Positions 8,124-15,231 are shown, counted from the first letter of the stretch. The stretch is 64,000 nucleotides of DNA from Vibrio sinensis (GCF_003605645.1 NZ_QVMU01000019.1:1-64000), one strand, 5' to 3'. Program-made: numbers and translations. The notes: generated from the sequence alone by a model not told the origin.

Positions 8124-8171
8124 GGGCGCTCTTGGCTTATCAGTCATGAGCGTTTTGTAAATGACTGATAA
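8124..8171 (+). promoter_or_regulatory. 5' metastable hairpin and fold-back strand of the hok mRNA
   Basis: TTATCAGTCAT (8138-8148) pairs perfectly with ATGACTGATAA (8161-8171). The same 5' strand has two other possible partners: GGGCGCTCTT (8124-8133) with AAGAGCGCCC (8494-8503), and GGCTTATCAGT (8134-8144) with ACTGATAAGCC (8570-8580). These mutually exclusive folds are what is expected of the metastable 5' hairpin and 3' fold-back inhibition known in hok mRNAs. Confidence 0.7.
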
Positions 8172-8241
8172 ACAAAAGCCCCGTTATCCGGTTACTGTTG
8201 AAGCAGTAACTTTCATTTAACGAGGCCCTAGTTATGTTTGA
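8172..8241 (-). ncRNA. sok: Sok-like antisense RNA
   Basis: On the minus strand a promoter TTGCCT-18 bp-TATAAT (the -10 is the complement of 8249-8254) points into the hok leader. The transcript would start near 8241 and end after a GTTACT/AGTAAC hairpin at CGGGGCTTTTGTTT, close to the 3' end of classical Sok. It is complementary to the mok ribosome-binding region. Boundaries are estimates. Role by homology: blocks mok translation and therefore hok translation. Confidence 0.72.
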
Positions 8242-8290
8242 CAGCTTAATTATACAGCCTCTTTTCTATCGGAGGCAACACTATGCCTAA
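8234..8290 (+). CDS. mok: Mok-like leader peptide coupled to hok
   Basis: An 18-codon frame starting at ATG 8234, whose stop TAA (8288-8290) overlaps the hok start at 8283. The upstream context (CATTTAACGAGGCCCTAGTTATG) is very like the mok start region of plasmid R1. In known systems Sok inhibits mok translation and hok is translated only by coupling. The classical Mok is longer and overlaps most of hok, whereas this one is short. Confidence 0.6.
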   Translation: MFDSLIIQPLFYRRQHYA

Positions 8291-8441
8291 AAATAATACC
8301 GCATTAGCGGGGTTGATTGTACTTTGTGTCACAATCTTGTGTGGTCTGTGGATCGTACGGGACTCACTTTGTGAGGTTCGTTACCAAAACGGTAGCACAA
8401 GTTTTCTAGCCCATTTTGTTGTCTACGAAGCAGTGAAGTAG
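8283..8441 (+). CDS. hok: Hok/Gef family small membrane toxin
   Basis: 52 residues: a short basic start, a hydrophobic membrane helix (about residues 8-26), then 'RDSLCEVRYQNG' and 'HFVVYEAVK', matching the Hok/Gef consensus RxSLCEIRYRDG ... MAYE. A GGAGG lies 8 bp upstream inside mok. Hok collapses the membrane potential of plasmid-free daughter cells when the labile Sok RNA decays. With mok, sok, the metastable 5' hairpin and the 3' fold-back strand, the whole type I module is recognisable. Confidence 0.85.
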   Translation: MPKNNTALAGLIVLCVTILCGLWIVRDSLCEVRYQNGSTSFLAHFVVYEAVK

Positions 8442-8493
8442 TGCTGGACTGGAGGGGGAAACCCCTCCAGATTCAGTTTGTAGAGCAGAGCTT

Positions 8494-8580
8494 AAGAGCG
8501 CCCATGTTTTTACTTAAAAGCAGTTGTAGTAAATGATTTTTGTAGATGATATAAACAAATCAGCACCGAACTGATAAGCC
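8494..8580 (+). promoter_or_regulatory. 3' fold-back strands of the hok mRNA
   Basis: AAGAGCGCCC (8494-8503) and ACTGATAAGCC (8570-8580) are exact complements of adjacent segments in the hok 5' leader. Drawn together the two pairings cross, so they would form a pseudoknot or exchange with each other. By analogy to R1 hok they keep the full-length mRNA inert until 3' trimming. Confidence 0.6.
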
Positions 8581-8645
8581 TAAATCATGCTTTGAATGAT
8601 TAATTCGTGGTTCGATCTACGTCACTTTCGGGTGCATACTTAAGG
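8559..8645 (+). ncRNA. Four-hairpin 3' RNA module, copy 2 (end of hok transcript)
   Basis: Second copy of the module at 6827-6910. Hairpins: ATCAG/CTGAT (8559-8575), AATCAT/ATGATT (8583-8601), CGTGG/CTACG (8606-8621), CACT/GGTG (8623-8634). Linkers 'TAATTCG' and 'ACTTAAG' are unchanged. Stem changes keep pairing (G-C to A-T in the first stem; wobble G-T pairs in the last two). Its first stem overlaps the hok fold-back strand. Confidence 0.6.
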
Positions 8646-8650
8646 TTTAT

Positions 8651-8686
8651 AAAAAAGGCTTTCAACTCAGTTGAAGGCCTTTTTTA
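8651..8686. terminator. Bidirectional terminator between hok and integrase
   Basis: AAAAAAGGC-TTTCAAC-tca-GTTGAA-GGCCTTTTTT: A-run on the left and T-run on the right of a strong stem, serving the hok transcript and the convergent recombinase transcript. Confidence 0.8.
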
Positions 8687-8704
8687 TTGCTCTCATCATT
8701 TTGA

Positions 8705-9622
8705 TCATGAACAAGTCCCCCTGGTGAGGTAGTGTGGCGTAATTTCTTTTCTGAAATGACCAAGCTCTTGGCTGACAATTTGTAATGATTGAACGAAAGT
8801 TTTAGGAATTGAAAAATTGATACGTTCCTGTGCGTAGCAATAACGCAAGCCATGGGCGCCATGTGACCACCCTAGTACTCGTTTTGATAATTGGCTGAAT
8901 GCAGAACTGAATCGTTTTCCGCCGGTTATATCGTAACGATTCGTTATCGTGCATTTTCGATCCTTGATTTGCCTCGGTGAGTCCAGCCTATGTTGCTCAA
9001 GTTTTTCAGCTAAAAATGTTGGTAGCATAACAGCACGATACAGACCGCCTTTTCCTTTCACTATGTACTTTTCTCCTTCAAGTCCGACAAACAGATCGCT
9101 TCGCCAGTTTAGCTTGTCTGACACTGACGCCTCATCAAAACGTTGGATAGTAAGTAATTCTTGCGCCCTCAATCCGGCTGTGAAACACAAAGCAGTTGCT
9201 AATTGGTTTTTAGGGCTTTGACGTGACATTATTTGATATATTTGTTCGTGTGTGTAGGCTCTATTTTCCCACTCTCTTGGTATTAGGTTGTCACCTAAAT
9301 TCAACCGACGTTCTGGCTCTCCTAGAAATACAATGCGCTCTAATACTCTACGCTCATTTTGGAGTGTTTTTTTGCAGACTTCATTTTGCCTTATTAATAA
9401 ATATTCCTGAGCCATCTCTGGTGTAATATCCCTCAGTTTTTTTGCGCCAATACGTTCTTGTGCAAAAGCGGCGGTTTCAACATGACGAAAGAAAGTTGCT
9501 TGACTTCTCAACTTATCAGTTGCGTCTTTTTTATTCTGACCAAACCCAGAATAATGAAATCGAAAAAAGTTAGTGGCTTTATCTTCAAGTTTCTTTCGGT
9601 GACGACTTTTTCTTGGAGGCAT
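8705..9622 (-). CDS. Tyrosine recombinase/integrase
   Basis: 305 residues with the full tyrosine-recombinase catalytic set: Arg152 ('AGLRAQE'), Lys191 in the beta-hairpin, His257-x-x-Arg260 ('HGLR'), His289 ('LGHFR') and Tyr298 ('ITPHYL'). The N-terminal ~120 residues form a SAM-like core-binding domain. It is smaller than typical ICE or phage integrases and lacks an obvious arm-binding domain. It is the last gene of a leftward trio with two small HTH-like genes, overlapping the nearest by 38 bp. It could be the element's integrase or a resident dimer-resolving enzyme; no att core was found beside it. Confidence 0.87.
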   Translation of the reverse strand: MPPRKSRHRKKLEDKATNFFRFHYSGFGQNKKDATDKLRSQATFFRHVETAAFAQERIGAKKLRDITPEMAQEYLLIRQNEVCKKTLQNERRVLERIVFLGEPERRLNLGDNLIPREWENRAYTHEQIYQIMSRQSPKNQLATALCFTAGLRAQELLTIQRFDEASVSDKLNWRSDLFVGLEGEKYIVKGKGGLYRAVMLPTFLAEKLEQHRLDSPRQIKDRKCTITNRYDITGGKRFSSAFSQLSKRVLGWSHGAHGLRYCYAQERINFSIPKTFVQSLQIVSQELGHFRKEITPHYLTRGTCS

Positions 9623-9878
9623 TCTCTTTTTCCCATTCTTTGATTTTTTTGAAAATTCTAACTTTGGATCGTTTAACTCCTTTGTAAGCTAATAACCATT
9701 TTTCAATATCTTGATAAGAGCATTTCATTTCATGTCTAAAGAAAAGGATCTCATTACGATATCGATCTAATGGCGATCCATTGCGTTGAGTTTTTTTTGT
9801 GAACGCTACATTATCTAGCTTAAGTTTCAAGTAATTACGGTTTGCCAATTCTTGATAAAGATCCTTTTCCATTTGCAT
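9585..9878 (-). CDS. Small basic HTH-like protein, recombinase-linked
   Basis: 97 residues, highly basic. The central part 'DRYRNEILFFRHEMKCSYQDIEKWLLAYKGVKRSKVRIFKKIKEW' looks like a helix-turn-helix with a 'start long helix - SYxxIxxWL - VxxSxV' pattern, and resembles the neighbouring 99-residue protein, so the two are probably paralogues. It overlaps the recombinase gene by 38 bp. A role as excisionase or accessory DNA-binding factor is inferred from position only. Confidence 0.6.
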   Translation of the reverse strand: MQMEKDLYQELANRNYLKLKLDNVAFTKKTQRNGSPLDRYRNEILFFRHEMKCSYQDIEKWLLAYKGVKRSKVRIFKKIKEWEKENASKKKSSPKET

Positions 9879-10131
9879 ACTCTTTTCTAATTATTTCAAG
9901 TAATGGATCGTTCTTCCATATCGTGCAGTAAGTTCTACTTATTTGGCTCGCGGAAATGGATATGCCATGCTTTGAATAAAGCCAGTTTGATATTTTGATA
10001 TAACTCAAACTGAATTGCCTCAATATCATGATCTCTTTTTTGAACGCATCAAGCTTGGAGAACTTCTTTTTTCGTGATGATTGGATTTGCCTCATTTCAT
10101 TGATGAGTCTTTCTCGATAGTAAGGCGTCAT
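9835..10131 (-). CDS. Small HTH-like protein, paralogue of its downstream neighbour
   Basis: 99 residues from ATG 10131; a TTG at 10176 would add 15 residues but has no clear ribosome-binding site. 'DAFKKEIMILRQFSLSYIKISNWLYSKHGISISASQISRTYCTIW' aligns by eye with the next gene's 'YRNEILFFRHEMKCSYQDIEKWL'. It overlaps that gene by 44 bp. Two TGAGGCA heptamers lie within the gene on its own strand, like those in the region upstream, so it might bind them; that is speculation. Confidence 0.55.
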   Translation of the reverse strand: MTPYYRERLINEMRQIQSSRKKKFSKLDAFKKEIMILRQFSLSYIKISNWLYSKHGISISASQISRTYCTIWKNDPLLEIIRKEYANGKGSLSRIGKP

Positions 10132-10225
10132 AATAAATTTCAATTTATATAAATGTTGCAAATAACTGTAAAGCAAGAATTTGCCTCAGTAAAGACAATA
10201 ATTAGCTCACAACTGGCGCAAACAA

Positions 10226-10266
10226 AGCCCCTCAACGTTGAGCGAAGCGATCAGCGTTGAGGGGCT
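10226..10266. repeat. 16-bp inverted repeat, candidate origin or nic-region hairpin
   Basis: AGCCCCTCAACGTTGA (10226-10241), a 9-nt loop GCGAAGCGA, then TCAGCGTTGAGGGGCT (10251-10266), with one mismatch that is a G-T pair. No T-run follows on the + strand. It lies in the 540-bp gene-free region between the leftward recombinase trio and the rightward ssb operon. Confidence 0.6.
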
Positions 10267-10325
10267 GGGAGGGGAGAACGACGGGTTCTTTCTGAGTAGG
10301 TTGTTTGTATTAGTCTAGAAGTAGT

Positions 10326-10448
10326 TGAGGCAATGAAGAAATAACCCATAGGGCGATGAGGCAGCTAATTGAGGCAGGTAGGTGGGTATTGTTGAGTGAG
10401 GCAGAAATAAGAAGCTTGTCCAAAGGTGGAATAGGATTAGCTGAGGCA
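10326..10448 (+). repeat. Repeated TGAGGCA heptamers (iteron-like)
   Basis: TGAGGCA occurs at 10326, 10357, 10370, 10397 and 10442 on the + strand. On the minus strand it occurs at 10182-10188 and, inside the upstream gene, at 10017-10023 and 10088-10094. Spacing is irregular (31, 13, 27, 45 bp). The surrounding sequence holds no gene. Such clusters can bind an initiator or relaxosome protein. Confidence 0.5.
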
Positions 10449-10494
10449 GTGTGATTGTGAGAGCGTGATGGATATGGCGCAGAGGTTTATTTTT

Positions 10495-10508
10495 TTGATG
10501 TAAATCAA
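10495..10508. promoter_or_regulatory. FNR-like box
   Basis: TTGATGTAAATCAA is a perfect match to the FNR consensus TTGAT-N4-ATCAA. It is about 150 bp upstream of the TGTTAG element of the ssb promoter, so activation would be from a distance or of another start site. A chance AT-rich palindrome is possible. Confidence 0.4.
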
Positions 10509-10604
10509 AAAATAAATGAGGGGGAAAGGGAAAAGGGTTTTTGCTCGTGGTGTTTGATATTTAGGAATAGGCTAGTGAAGTATAACAGAATTAATAAAAA
10601 AAAT

Positions 10605-10670
10605 ACTGATTAGAAATATTTTATTTTTCCTATTTCTAATTGAGACTTTTGTATTGATTTGTTGTTAGCA
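10605..10670 (+). promoter_or_regulatory. Shared regulon promoter/operator, copy 1 (ssb-topB operon)
   Basis: Inverted arms ATTAGAAAT (10609-10617) and ATTTCTAAT (10632-10640), then TTGAGA (10640-10645), 17 bp, and TGTTAG (10663-10668). The same architecture precedes the pil operon and both transfer operons. The -35-like and -10-like spacing is conserved in all four copies. Confidence 0.75.
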
Positions 10671-10717
10671 TTTTGCCTGACATTAATATCAATCACATTG
10701 ATTCGGAGAAATATACC

Positions 10718-11149
10718 ATGGCAAAGAGCTTATTTATTTTTGACGGTAACATTGGTGGTGCGCCAGAACTTCGCTGGCAGCCGGGTAATGAAAAATCGGG
10801 CGGTGAAGCACGACCGTTATTGAAATTTAATGTGAAATACGATCGCTTAATCAAAACGCAAAGACCAGAGCAGCCTTATGAGGATAAAGGTGGGTTTTGG
10901 GTCGGTATTGATTATTGGGGCAAAGATGCTGAGTCGCTCAGTAAATTATTACAAAAAGGGATGCGTGTTCGTATTGAGGGCGAACTTCGTATGGATTCTT
11001 GGCCTGACAAAGAAAATCCATCAATTATGATAACGGGTATGGCATTAACCGCATCATTAATAACCATCATGCCACAACGGATCCAATCAGTAATATTGAA
11101 AGAGCGTTCACAACAATATCACCCATCTCAATCTGAGCCAGAGATTTAA
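10718..11149 (+). CDS. ssb: Single-stranded DNA-binding protein
   Basis: 143 residues from ATG 10718, 9 bp after CGGAGA; upstream in-frame codons lack a ribosome-binding site. An OB-fold pattern is visible: 'SLFIFDGNIGGAPELRW', 'PLLKFNVKYDRL', 'FWVGIDYWGKDAESLSKLLQKGMRVRIEGELRMDSW'. It lacks the acidic DDxPF-type tip, ending instead in 'SEPEI'. GI-type ICEs usually encode such an SSB next to topB. Probable role: coat the transferred strand or protect the element's DNA. Confidence 0.85.
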   Translation: MAKSLFIFDGNIGGAPELRWQPGNEKSGGEARPLLKFNVKYDRLIKTQRPEQPYEDKGGFWVGIDYWGKDAESLSKLLQKGMRVRIEGELRMDSWPDKENPSIMITGMALTASLITIMPQRIQSVILKERSQQYHPSQSEPEI

Positions 11150-11164
11150 AATAAGGAGCGAGGT

Positions 11165-11398
11165 ATGAAAGGAGTAAATTTAACCAATGCTATTGCGGCT
11201 TTACGTGCCCGAGTTCGGGCGCGTCGAAGTGGTGATGCACAACTCTTGGCTCAAGCTGACTTAGAGGTCAAAACACAAGAGCCTTATTGTGCACAAGTAC
11301 AGCAAGCGCTTATCCAAAACCGTGACAATATGACGTTAAGTAATGTTACTGCTGGTTGGGTTAAGTCACGCTTACGTGAGAAAGGGGCTCAATCATGA
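11165..11398 (+). CDS. Conserved-looking small protein of the ssb-topB operon, unknown
   Basis: 77 residues, not recognised. Basic and alanine/arginine-rich N-terminus ('AIAALRARVRARR'), mainly helical. It starts 6 bp after an AAGGAGCGAGG ribosome-binding site and overlaps the next gene by 4 bp, so it is very likely expressed. Confidence 0.7.
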   Translation: MKGVNLTNAIAALRARVRARRSGDAQLLAQADLEVKTQEPYCAQVQQALIQNRDNMTLSNVTAGWVKSRLREKGAQS

Positions 11399-11790
11399 CG
11401 TTATCTTCTACTATGGCTTATCAACTGCACAACCCGGTTGAGCCGTTAACGGCTGAAAAAGCGGTGTTTAATTTTACTCACGAAACCTCGCATCCAGTTG
11501 AGCCTGCCGTGTATGTCCAGCTTCAAGCCGAAGCTTTGTATGGTGTGCGCCTTGGGGCGCGTCGGTTAAGTGAAATTTTGGTGCAGTTCTACGGTTATCG
11601 TTGGATAAAAGGTGCATTGCCCGTTTTATTGGAAAAGGTGGACATGAGGCAGGCAAGAGAAGACGCCGATACCGACGATTTGTTTCACAACGAAAGCTTA
11701 GTTCGCGATGGGTTGATACGCGCTATTCGTCAATCTATACCCTGTGACGTTGTCACTCTGTCTGAGCGTCTTGATGAGGAAGCAGCATAA
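11395..11790 (+). CDS. Unknown protein of the ssb-topB operon
   Basis: 131 residues, no recognised motif. The middle ('LYGVRLGARRLSEILVQFYGYRWIKGALPVLLEKV') is helical and the C-terminus acidic. The ATG overlaps the upstream stop by 4 bp and its own stop overlaps the topB ATG by 1 bp, implying translational coupling with topoisomerase III. GI-type ICEs carry small replication-associated proteins at this position; no specific family is claimed. Confidence 0.7.
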   Translation: MTLSSTMAYQLHNPVEPLTAEKAVFNFTHETSHPVEPAVYVQLQAEALYGVRLGARRLSEILVQFYGYRWIKGALPVLLEKVDMRQAREDADTDDLFHNESLVRDGLIRAIRQSIPCDVVTLSERLDEEAA

Positions 11791-13937
11791 TGCGTGTGTT
11801 TTTATGTGAAAAGCCGTCTCAAGGCCGTGATGTTGCGGCGGTACTTGGCTGCAACCAAAAGATTGATGGGGCTTTGCTGGCCGCGAGTGACGCTGTGACT
11901 TGGGGGATTGGGCATATTCTGTCACAAGCGAACCCAGAAGATTATGACCCAGCATTAAAAGCATGGGCGTATGACACATTACCGATCGTGCCATCTAATT
12001 GGCAAATGATGGTACCGACCGATAAGAAAAAGCAGTTTAAGGTGATCAAAGAGTTATTACTTAAGGCCAGTGAAGTGGTGATTGCCACGGATGCAGACCG
12101 TGAGGGGGAAGTGATAGGTCGTGAGTTACTAGATTTTGTTGGTTATCGTGGGCCAGTGCAACGACTTTGGCTCAGTGCTTTGGATGAAGCGAGTGTGCGC
12201 AAGGCGCTGTCGAGCTTAAAGCCGGGACATGAAACCGAACCTCTTTATTGGGCTGGGATGGCTCGAAGCCGCGCAGATTGGTTGCTTGGGATGAATCTAA
12301 CGCGCCTCTGCTCTTTGCTCGCACGTGATGCCGGTTACAGCACGGTTTTTTCTATTGGTCGTGTTCAAACGCCTACTCTTCGTCTTGTCGTTGAGCGTGA
12401 TTGGGCGATTGCTCGTTTTGTCTCGAAACCGTTCTTTGATGTGGTGGCTGGGTTTAATGGTTTGTTTGATGCGAAATGGCAAGTGCCGGAAACATTGGGT
12501 GATGAGGCAGGGCGCTGTTTAGCTCGTGCTTCTGCAGAGAGAGTGGTGAGCCAGTGCCAGGGACAACACGCTGTTGTTTCTGTTTTTGAAACTAAACGTC
12601 AAAAAGCGAAGCATCCCGCGTTGTTCTTCTTGAGCGCGCTACAAAAAGCGATGTCTTCACGATATGGCTACAGCGCCCAGCAAGTACTCGATACGGCGCA
12701 AGCCTTGTATGAAAAGCATAAGTTAACGACGTACCCACGAAGTGATTGTGCGTTTTTGCCGCTGAGTCAGTTTGATGAAGTAAACGATATTGTTCGTGGT
12801 TTGGCGCAGGTCGGTGAATTTAGTGGGTGGTGTCAAGGTGTTGATACCTCGCTAAAGAGTGCGTGCTGGAACGATAAGAAAGTGGCGCAAAGCTCTCACC
12901 ACGCCATCATCCCAACAGGGAAGCAGCCTGATTTGGCGGTATTAAGTGAACAAGAGCGAAATGTTTACATTGCGATTGTTCAGCGTTATCTCGCTCAGTT
13001 TTACCCTCATGCCGAAGACGATGCGACGACAGTTGAGCTGACGTGTGGCGCTCATCGTTTTAAAACGCGAGGGGTGGTAGAGCGCGTTAAAGGTTGGCGG
13101 ATCATCTTGGCATCGGAGGGTGACGCCGATGAATCGCAGGAGGGGAAAGGGGAAGAGCAAAAGCAATCTCTGCCCGTTTTAACGGTTGGTCAATCGGTTT
13201 CCGTTTCAAGCGCTCGTGTTGTGGAAAAGAAAACCACGCCACCGGCGCATTTTACCGAAGGCTCGCTCCTCGATGCAATGGCCAACATTGCGCGTAGCGA
13301 GAATATCCCGGCTCAGTTTAAAGCGATTTTGAAAGAGACAGCCGGGCTTGGAACAGAAGCGACCCGTGCAGCCATCATCGAGACACTAAAAAAACGTGGC
13401 TTTATCGATGCCAAAGGCAGCGGTAAAAGCAAAAAGTTGATCAGCAGTGATTCTGGTCGAGCGTTGATTGGGGCGTTGCCGGATGAAATCAGCAATCCCG
13501 TTATGACCGCGATTTGGGAGCAATCACTCGATGCAATTGAAAAGCGAGCCATGACGTTGGACGACTTTATGCAGCGCCAAGAAGGGTTTGTGCGTGCCAT
13601 TGTCTCGAAAGTAAAAAGTGGTGAGCTCAAGTTGACGCTACCTAAGCACGTTGAAGTGACGCATCCGTGTCCACTTTGTGGCCAGCCGATGCACTCACGC
13701 AAAGGAAAAACAATGTTCTGGGCCTGCGCCAACAAAGAGGCGTGCGGACTGATTTTGGATAACGCCAGAGGTAAGCCTGCTGCGTATCAAAAATGCAGTT
13801 GTGGTAAAGGCGTGCAAGTTCGCAAGTCTGGCAAAGAGAAAGGTAAGTTTTACTGGAGTTGCAGCGCGTGGAAGCAAGGTTGTACGAAGCGTCACTTTGA
13901 TGAAAAAGGCAAGATAGGGCCTCAGATTGGGGCTTGA
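11790..13937 (+). CDS. topB: DNA topoisomerase III (type IA)
   Basis: 715 residues. TOPRIM domain with 'FLCEKPSQGRDVA' at the start and 'DADREGE' around 104-110; catalytic Tyr315 in 'TTYPRSD'; 'GRVQTPTL' motif; and C-terminal zinc-finger-like cysteine clusters ('CPLCGQPM', 'CANKEACG', 'CSCGKG', 'CSAWKQGC'). Length fits element-borne TopB enzymes. It decatenates or relaxes DNA, probably during replication or strand transfer of the element. Confidence 0.95.
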   Translation: MRVFLCEKPSQGRDVAAVLGCNQKIDGALLAASDAVTWGIGHILSQANPEDYDPALKAWAYDTLPIVPSNWQMMVPTDKKKQFKVIKELLLKASEVVIATDADREGEVIGRELLDFVGYRGPVQRLWLSALDEASVRKALSSLKPGHETEPLYWAGMARSRADWLLGMNLTRLCSLLARDAGYSTVFSIGRVQTPTLRLVVERDWAIARFVSKPFFDVVAGFNGLFDAKWQVPETLGDEAGRCLARASAERVVSQCQGQHAVVSVFETKRQKAKHPALFFLSALQKAMSSRYGYSAQQVLDTAQALYEKHKLTTYPRSDCAFLPLSQFDEVNDIVRGLAQVGEFSGWCQGVDTSLKSACWNDKKVAQSSHHAIIPTGKQPDLAVLSEQERNVYIAIVQRYLAQFYPHAEDDATTVELTCGAHRFKTRGVVERVKGWRIILASEGDADESQEGKGEEQKQSLPVLTVGQSVSVSSARVVEKKTTPPAHFTEGSLLDAMANIARSENIPAQFKAILKETAGLGTEATRAAIIETLKKRGFIDAKGSGKSKKLISSDSGRALIGALPDEISNPVMTAIWEQSLDAIEKRAMTLDDFMQRQEGFVRAIVSKVKSGELKLTLPKHVEVTHPCPLCGQPMHSRKGKTMFWACANKEACGLILDNARGKPAAYQKCSCGKGVQVRKSGKEKGKFYWSCSAWKQGCTKRHFDEKGKIGPQIGA

Positions 13938-14010
13938 TTAAAATAATGAGTCATCGAGATAGCTCAAAAAATACAGCTATCTCGTTCGTGACACAATTAA
14001 GGGGATGCAG

Positions 14011-14172
14011 ATGAAATTGGTTGATTGGACACCACCGCCATGTCCAGAGTGTGGGGCTGATGCAATGTTTCATAAGTTACTCAGTCAAATTCCATCGACT
14101 AAAGCATTCAGAATGCTGAATGGCTGGTATTGCAGCGAATGCCAAGCGGGTCCTTTCCAACTGGGAAGGTAA
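14011..14172 (+). CDS. Small zinc-ribbon protein
   Basis: 53 residues with two CxxC pairs ('CPEC' at 11-14, 'CSEC' at 41-44), a probable zinc ribbon. AAGGGGA precedes the ATG by 7 bp. It lies 73 bp after topB. The function is unknown; the size and cysteine spacing suggest a nucleic-acid-binding accessory protein. Confidence 0.6.
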   Translation: MKLVDWTPPPCPECGADAMFHKLLSQIPSTKAFRMLNGWYCSECQAGPFQLGR

Positions 14173-14201
14173 TTGATTTATTACACAATTTAGGAGGGTA
14201 A

Positions 14202-14999
14202 ATGACGAAATCTAGGTGTCCTGATCAAGCAATGATTGAGGCAAAACATTTTAAACAAGGCGATCGTGTTCGAGTGATTGACCACGATTATCCAGGGCTG
14301 TTTAAGGTGATTAACCCGTTGAATCTACAGTTCGATGAGGCAACTCAGCAGGTGGCTCTCGTGGTTATGATTGAGCCCGTTAATGTGGATGAGTTTATAA
14401 AGCATTTCTGCCGAGAGGGATTACCGACGGATATTAAACAGTTTGAGCTTTTGATTAAGCCGGAATGTTTAGAGAGGGCTGTTGAGCCAGATATCCCAAT
14501 GGCAATCGTTATCGATTCATGCCTGTTGGATTATTGGGATGAAAGTGAGTTGATTACGGCAATCACCTACGGTCGAAGCTCGATTGATGAGCGAAAGCAA
14601 TGCTATGGGTTGTATCAAAGTGATGAGCAGAGGGATTTGCCGCAGATGAGTGAACGTTATTTTACTCACCCTAATCATACTTTGTTTGAGCTCTGGGATG
14701 GTCGAGAGCTGATTGGCATGTTGAACATGAATCTCTCTCGAACCTTGACGACGCTTTATCTTAGTATTAATGCCGTGATGTTGATAAACCAAGCGCAAGG
14801 TAAAGGCTTAGGCTCGCGATTAGCAATGACGGTGAGTCATTTTGTCGATCACTGGCGCCAGCAACAAGAATGGATAAATAAGCCCGAAGTTGTTATCCAT
14901 GCCGAGTTACTGAGTGATCGTGGCGAGGGTTTTCTGCAGCAATTTGCGCAGCGCTTTGATAATCCATCACACCTGACATTGGTACGTGATTGGGGATAG
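14202..14999 (+). CDS. GNAT-like acetyltransferase domain protein
   Basis: 265 residues, preceded by GGAGGG. The C-terminal half includes 'FELWDGRELIGMLNMNLSRTLTTLYLSINAVMLINQAQGKGLGSRLAMTVSHFVDH', where QGKGLG matches the acetyl-CoA pyrophosphate-binding motif A (Q/R-x-x-G-x-G/A). The N-terminal ~95 residues look like a separate small beta-rich domain ('GDRVRVIDHDYPGLFKV'). Substrate unknown. The fusion of a KOW/SH3-like start to a GNAT domain is unusual; domain calls are by eye. Confidence 0.55.
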   Translation: MTKSRCPDQAMIEAKHFKQGDRVRVIDHDYPGLFKVINPLNLQFDEATQQVALVVMIEPVNVDEFIKHFCREGLPTDIKQFELLIKPECLERAVEPDIPMAIVIDSCLLDYWDESELITAITYGRSSIDERKQCYGLYQSDEQRDLPQMSERYFTHPNHTLFELWDGRELIGMLNMNLSRTLTTLYLSINAVMLINQAQGKGLGSRLAMTVSHFVDHWRQQQEWINKPEVVIHAELLSDRGEGFLQQFAQRFDNPSHLTLVRDWG

Positions 15000-15003
15000 T
15001 GAT

Positions 15004-15231
15004 ATGCGCCAGTTCTTAACAGAAACTCAGCTCGATGCCTTGCTGTCACTCTATTCCGATCGTGATTTCCCAAAGAAAACCCGCGATGCGGTGAGGTTGC
15101 GCATTATCAATGGGCATACCTATGAACTCGCTGAGTTCATTACTGGTGTATCGAGGCGCAATATTTATCGAGGTGTGATGAAGCTAAAGCGTGCGCATGA
15201 AATTATGACCAATGAGTATGGGGTTAGATGA
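15004..15231 (+). CDS. TrfB/KorA-like HTH regulator
   Basis: 75 residues from ATG 15004. 'RDAVRLRIINGHTYELAEFITGVSRRNIYRGVMKLKRAHEIM' fits the TrfB/KorA helix-turn-helix, a plasmid global repressor family, with the recognition helix around 'GVSRRNIYRGVMKL'. It lies 4 bp after the GNAT-like gene and overlaps the next by 4 bp. A candidate repressor of element operons, possibly acting at the shared promoter modules; no binding evidence is available. Confidence 0.6.
   Translation: MRQFLTETQLDALLSLYSDRDFPKKTRDAVRLRIINGHTYELAEFITGVSRRNIYRGVMKLKRAHEIMTNEYGVR

Noticed and set aside
8559..8645. tRNA-like reading of the four-hairpin module, because of a TTCGATC-containing stem-loop
   Set aside because: Stem lengths, loop sizes and missing acceptor and anticodon arms do not fit a tRNA; the other copy lacks the TTCGA loop.
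10326..10448. CRISPR-like array of TGAGGCA repeats
   Set aside because: Repeats are only 7 bp and spacing is irregular; no cas genes.
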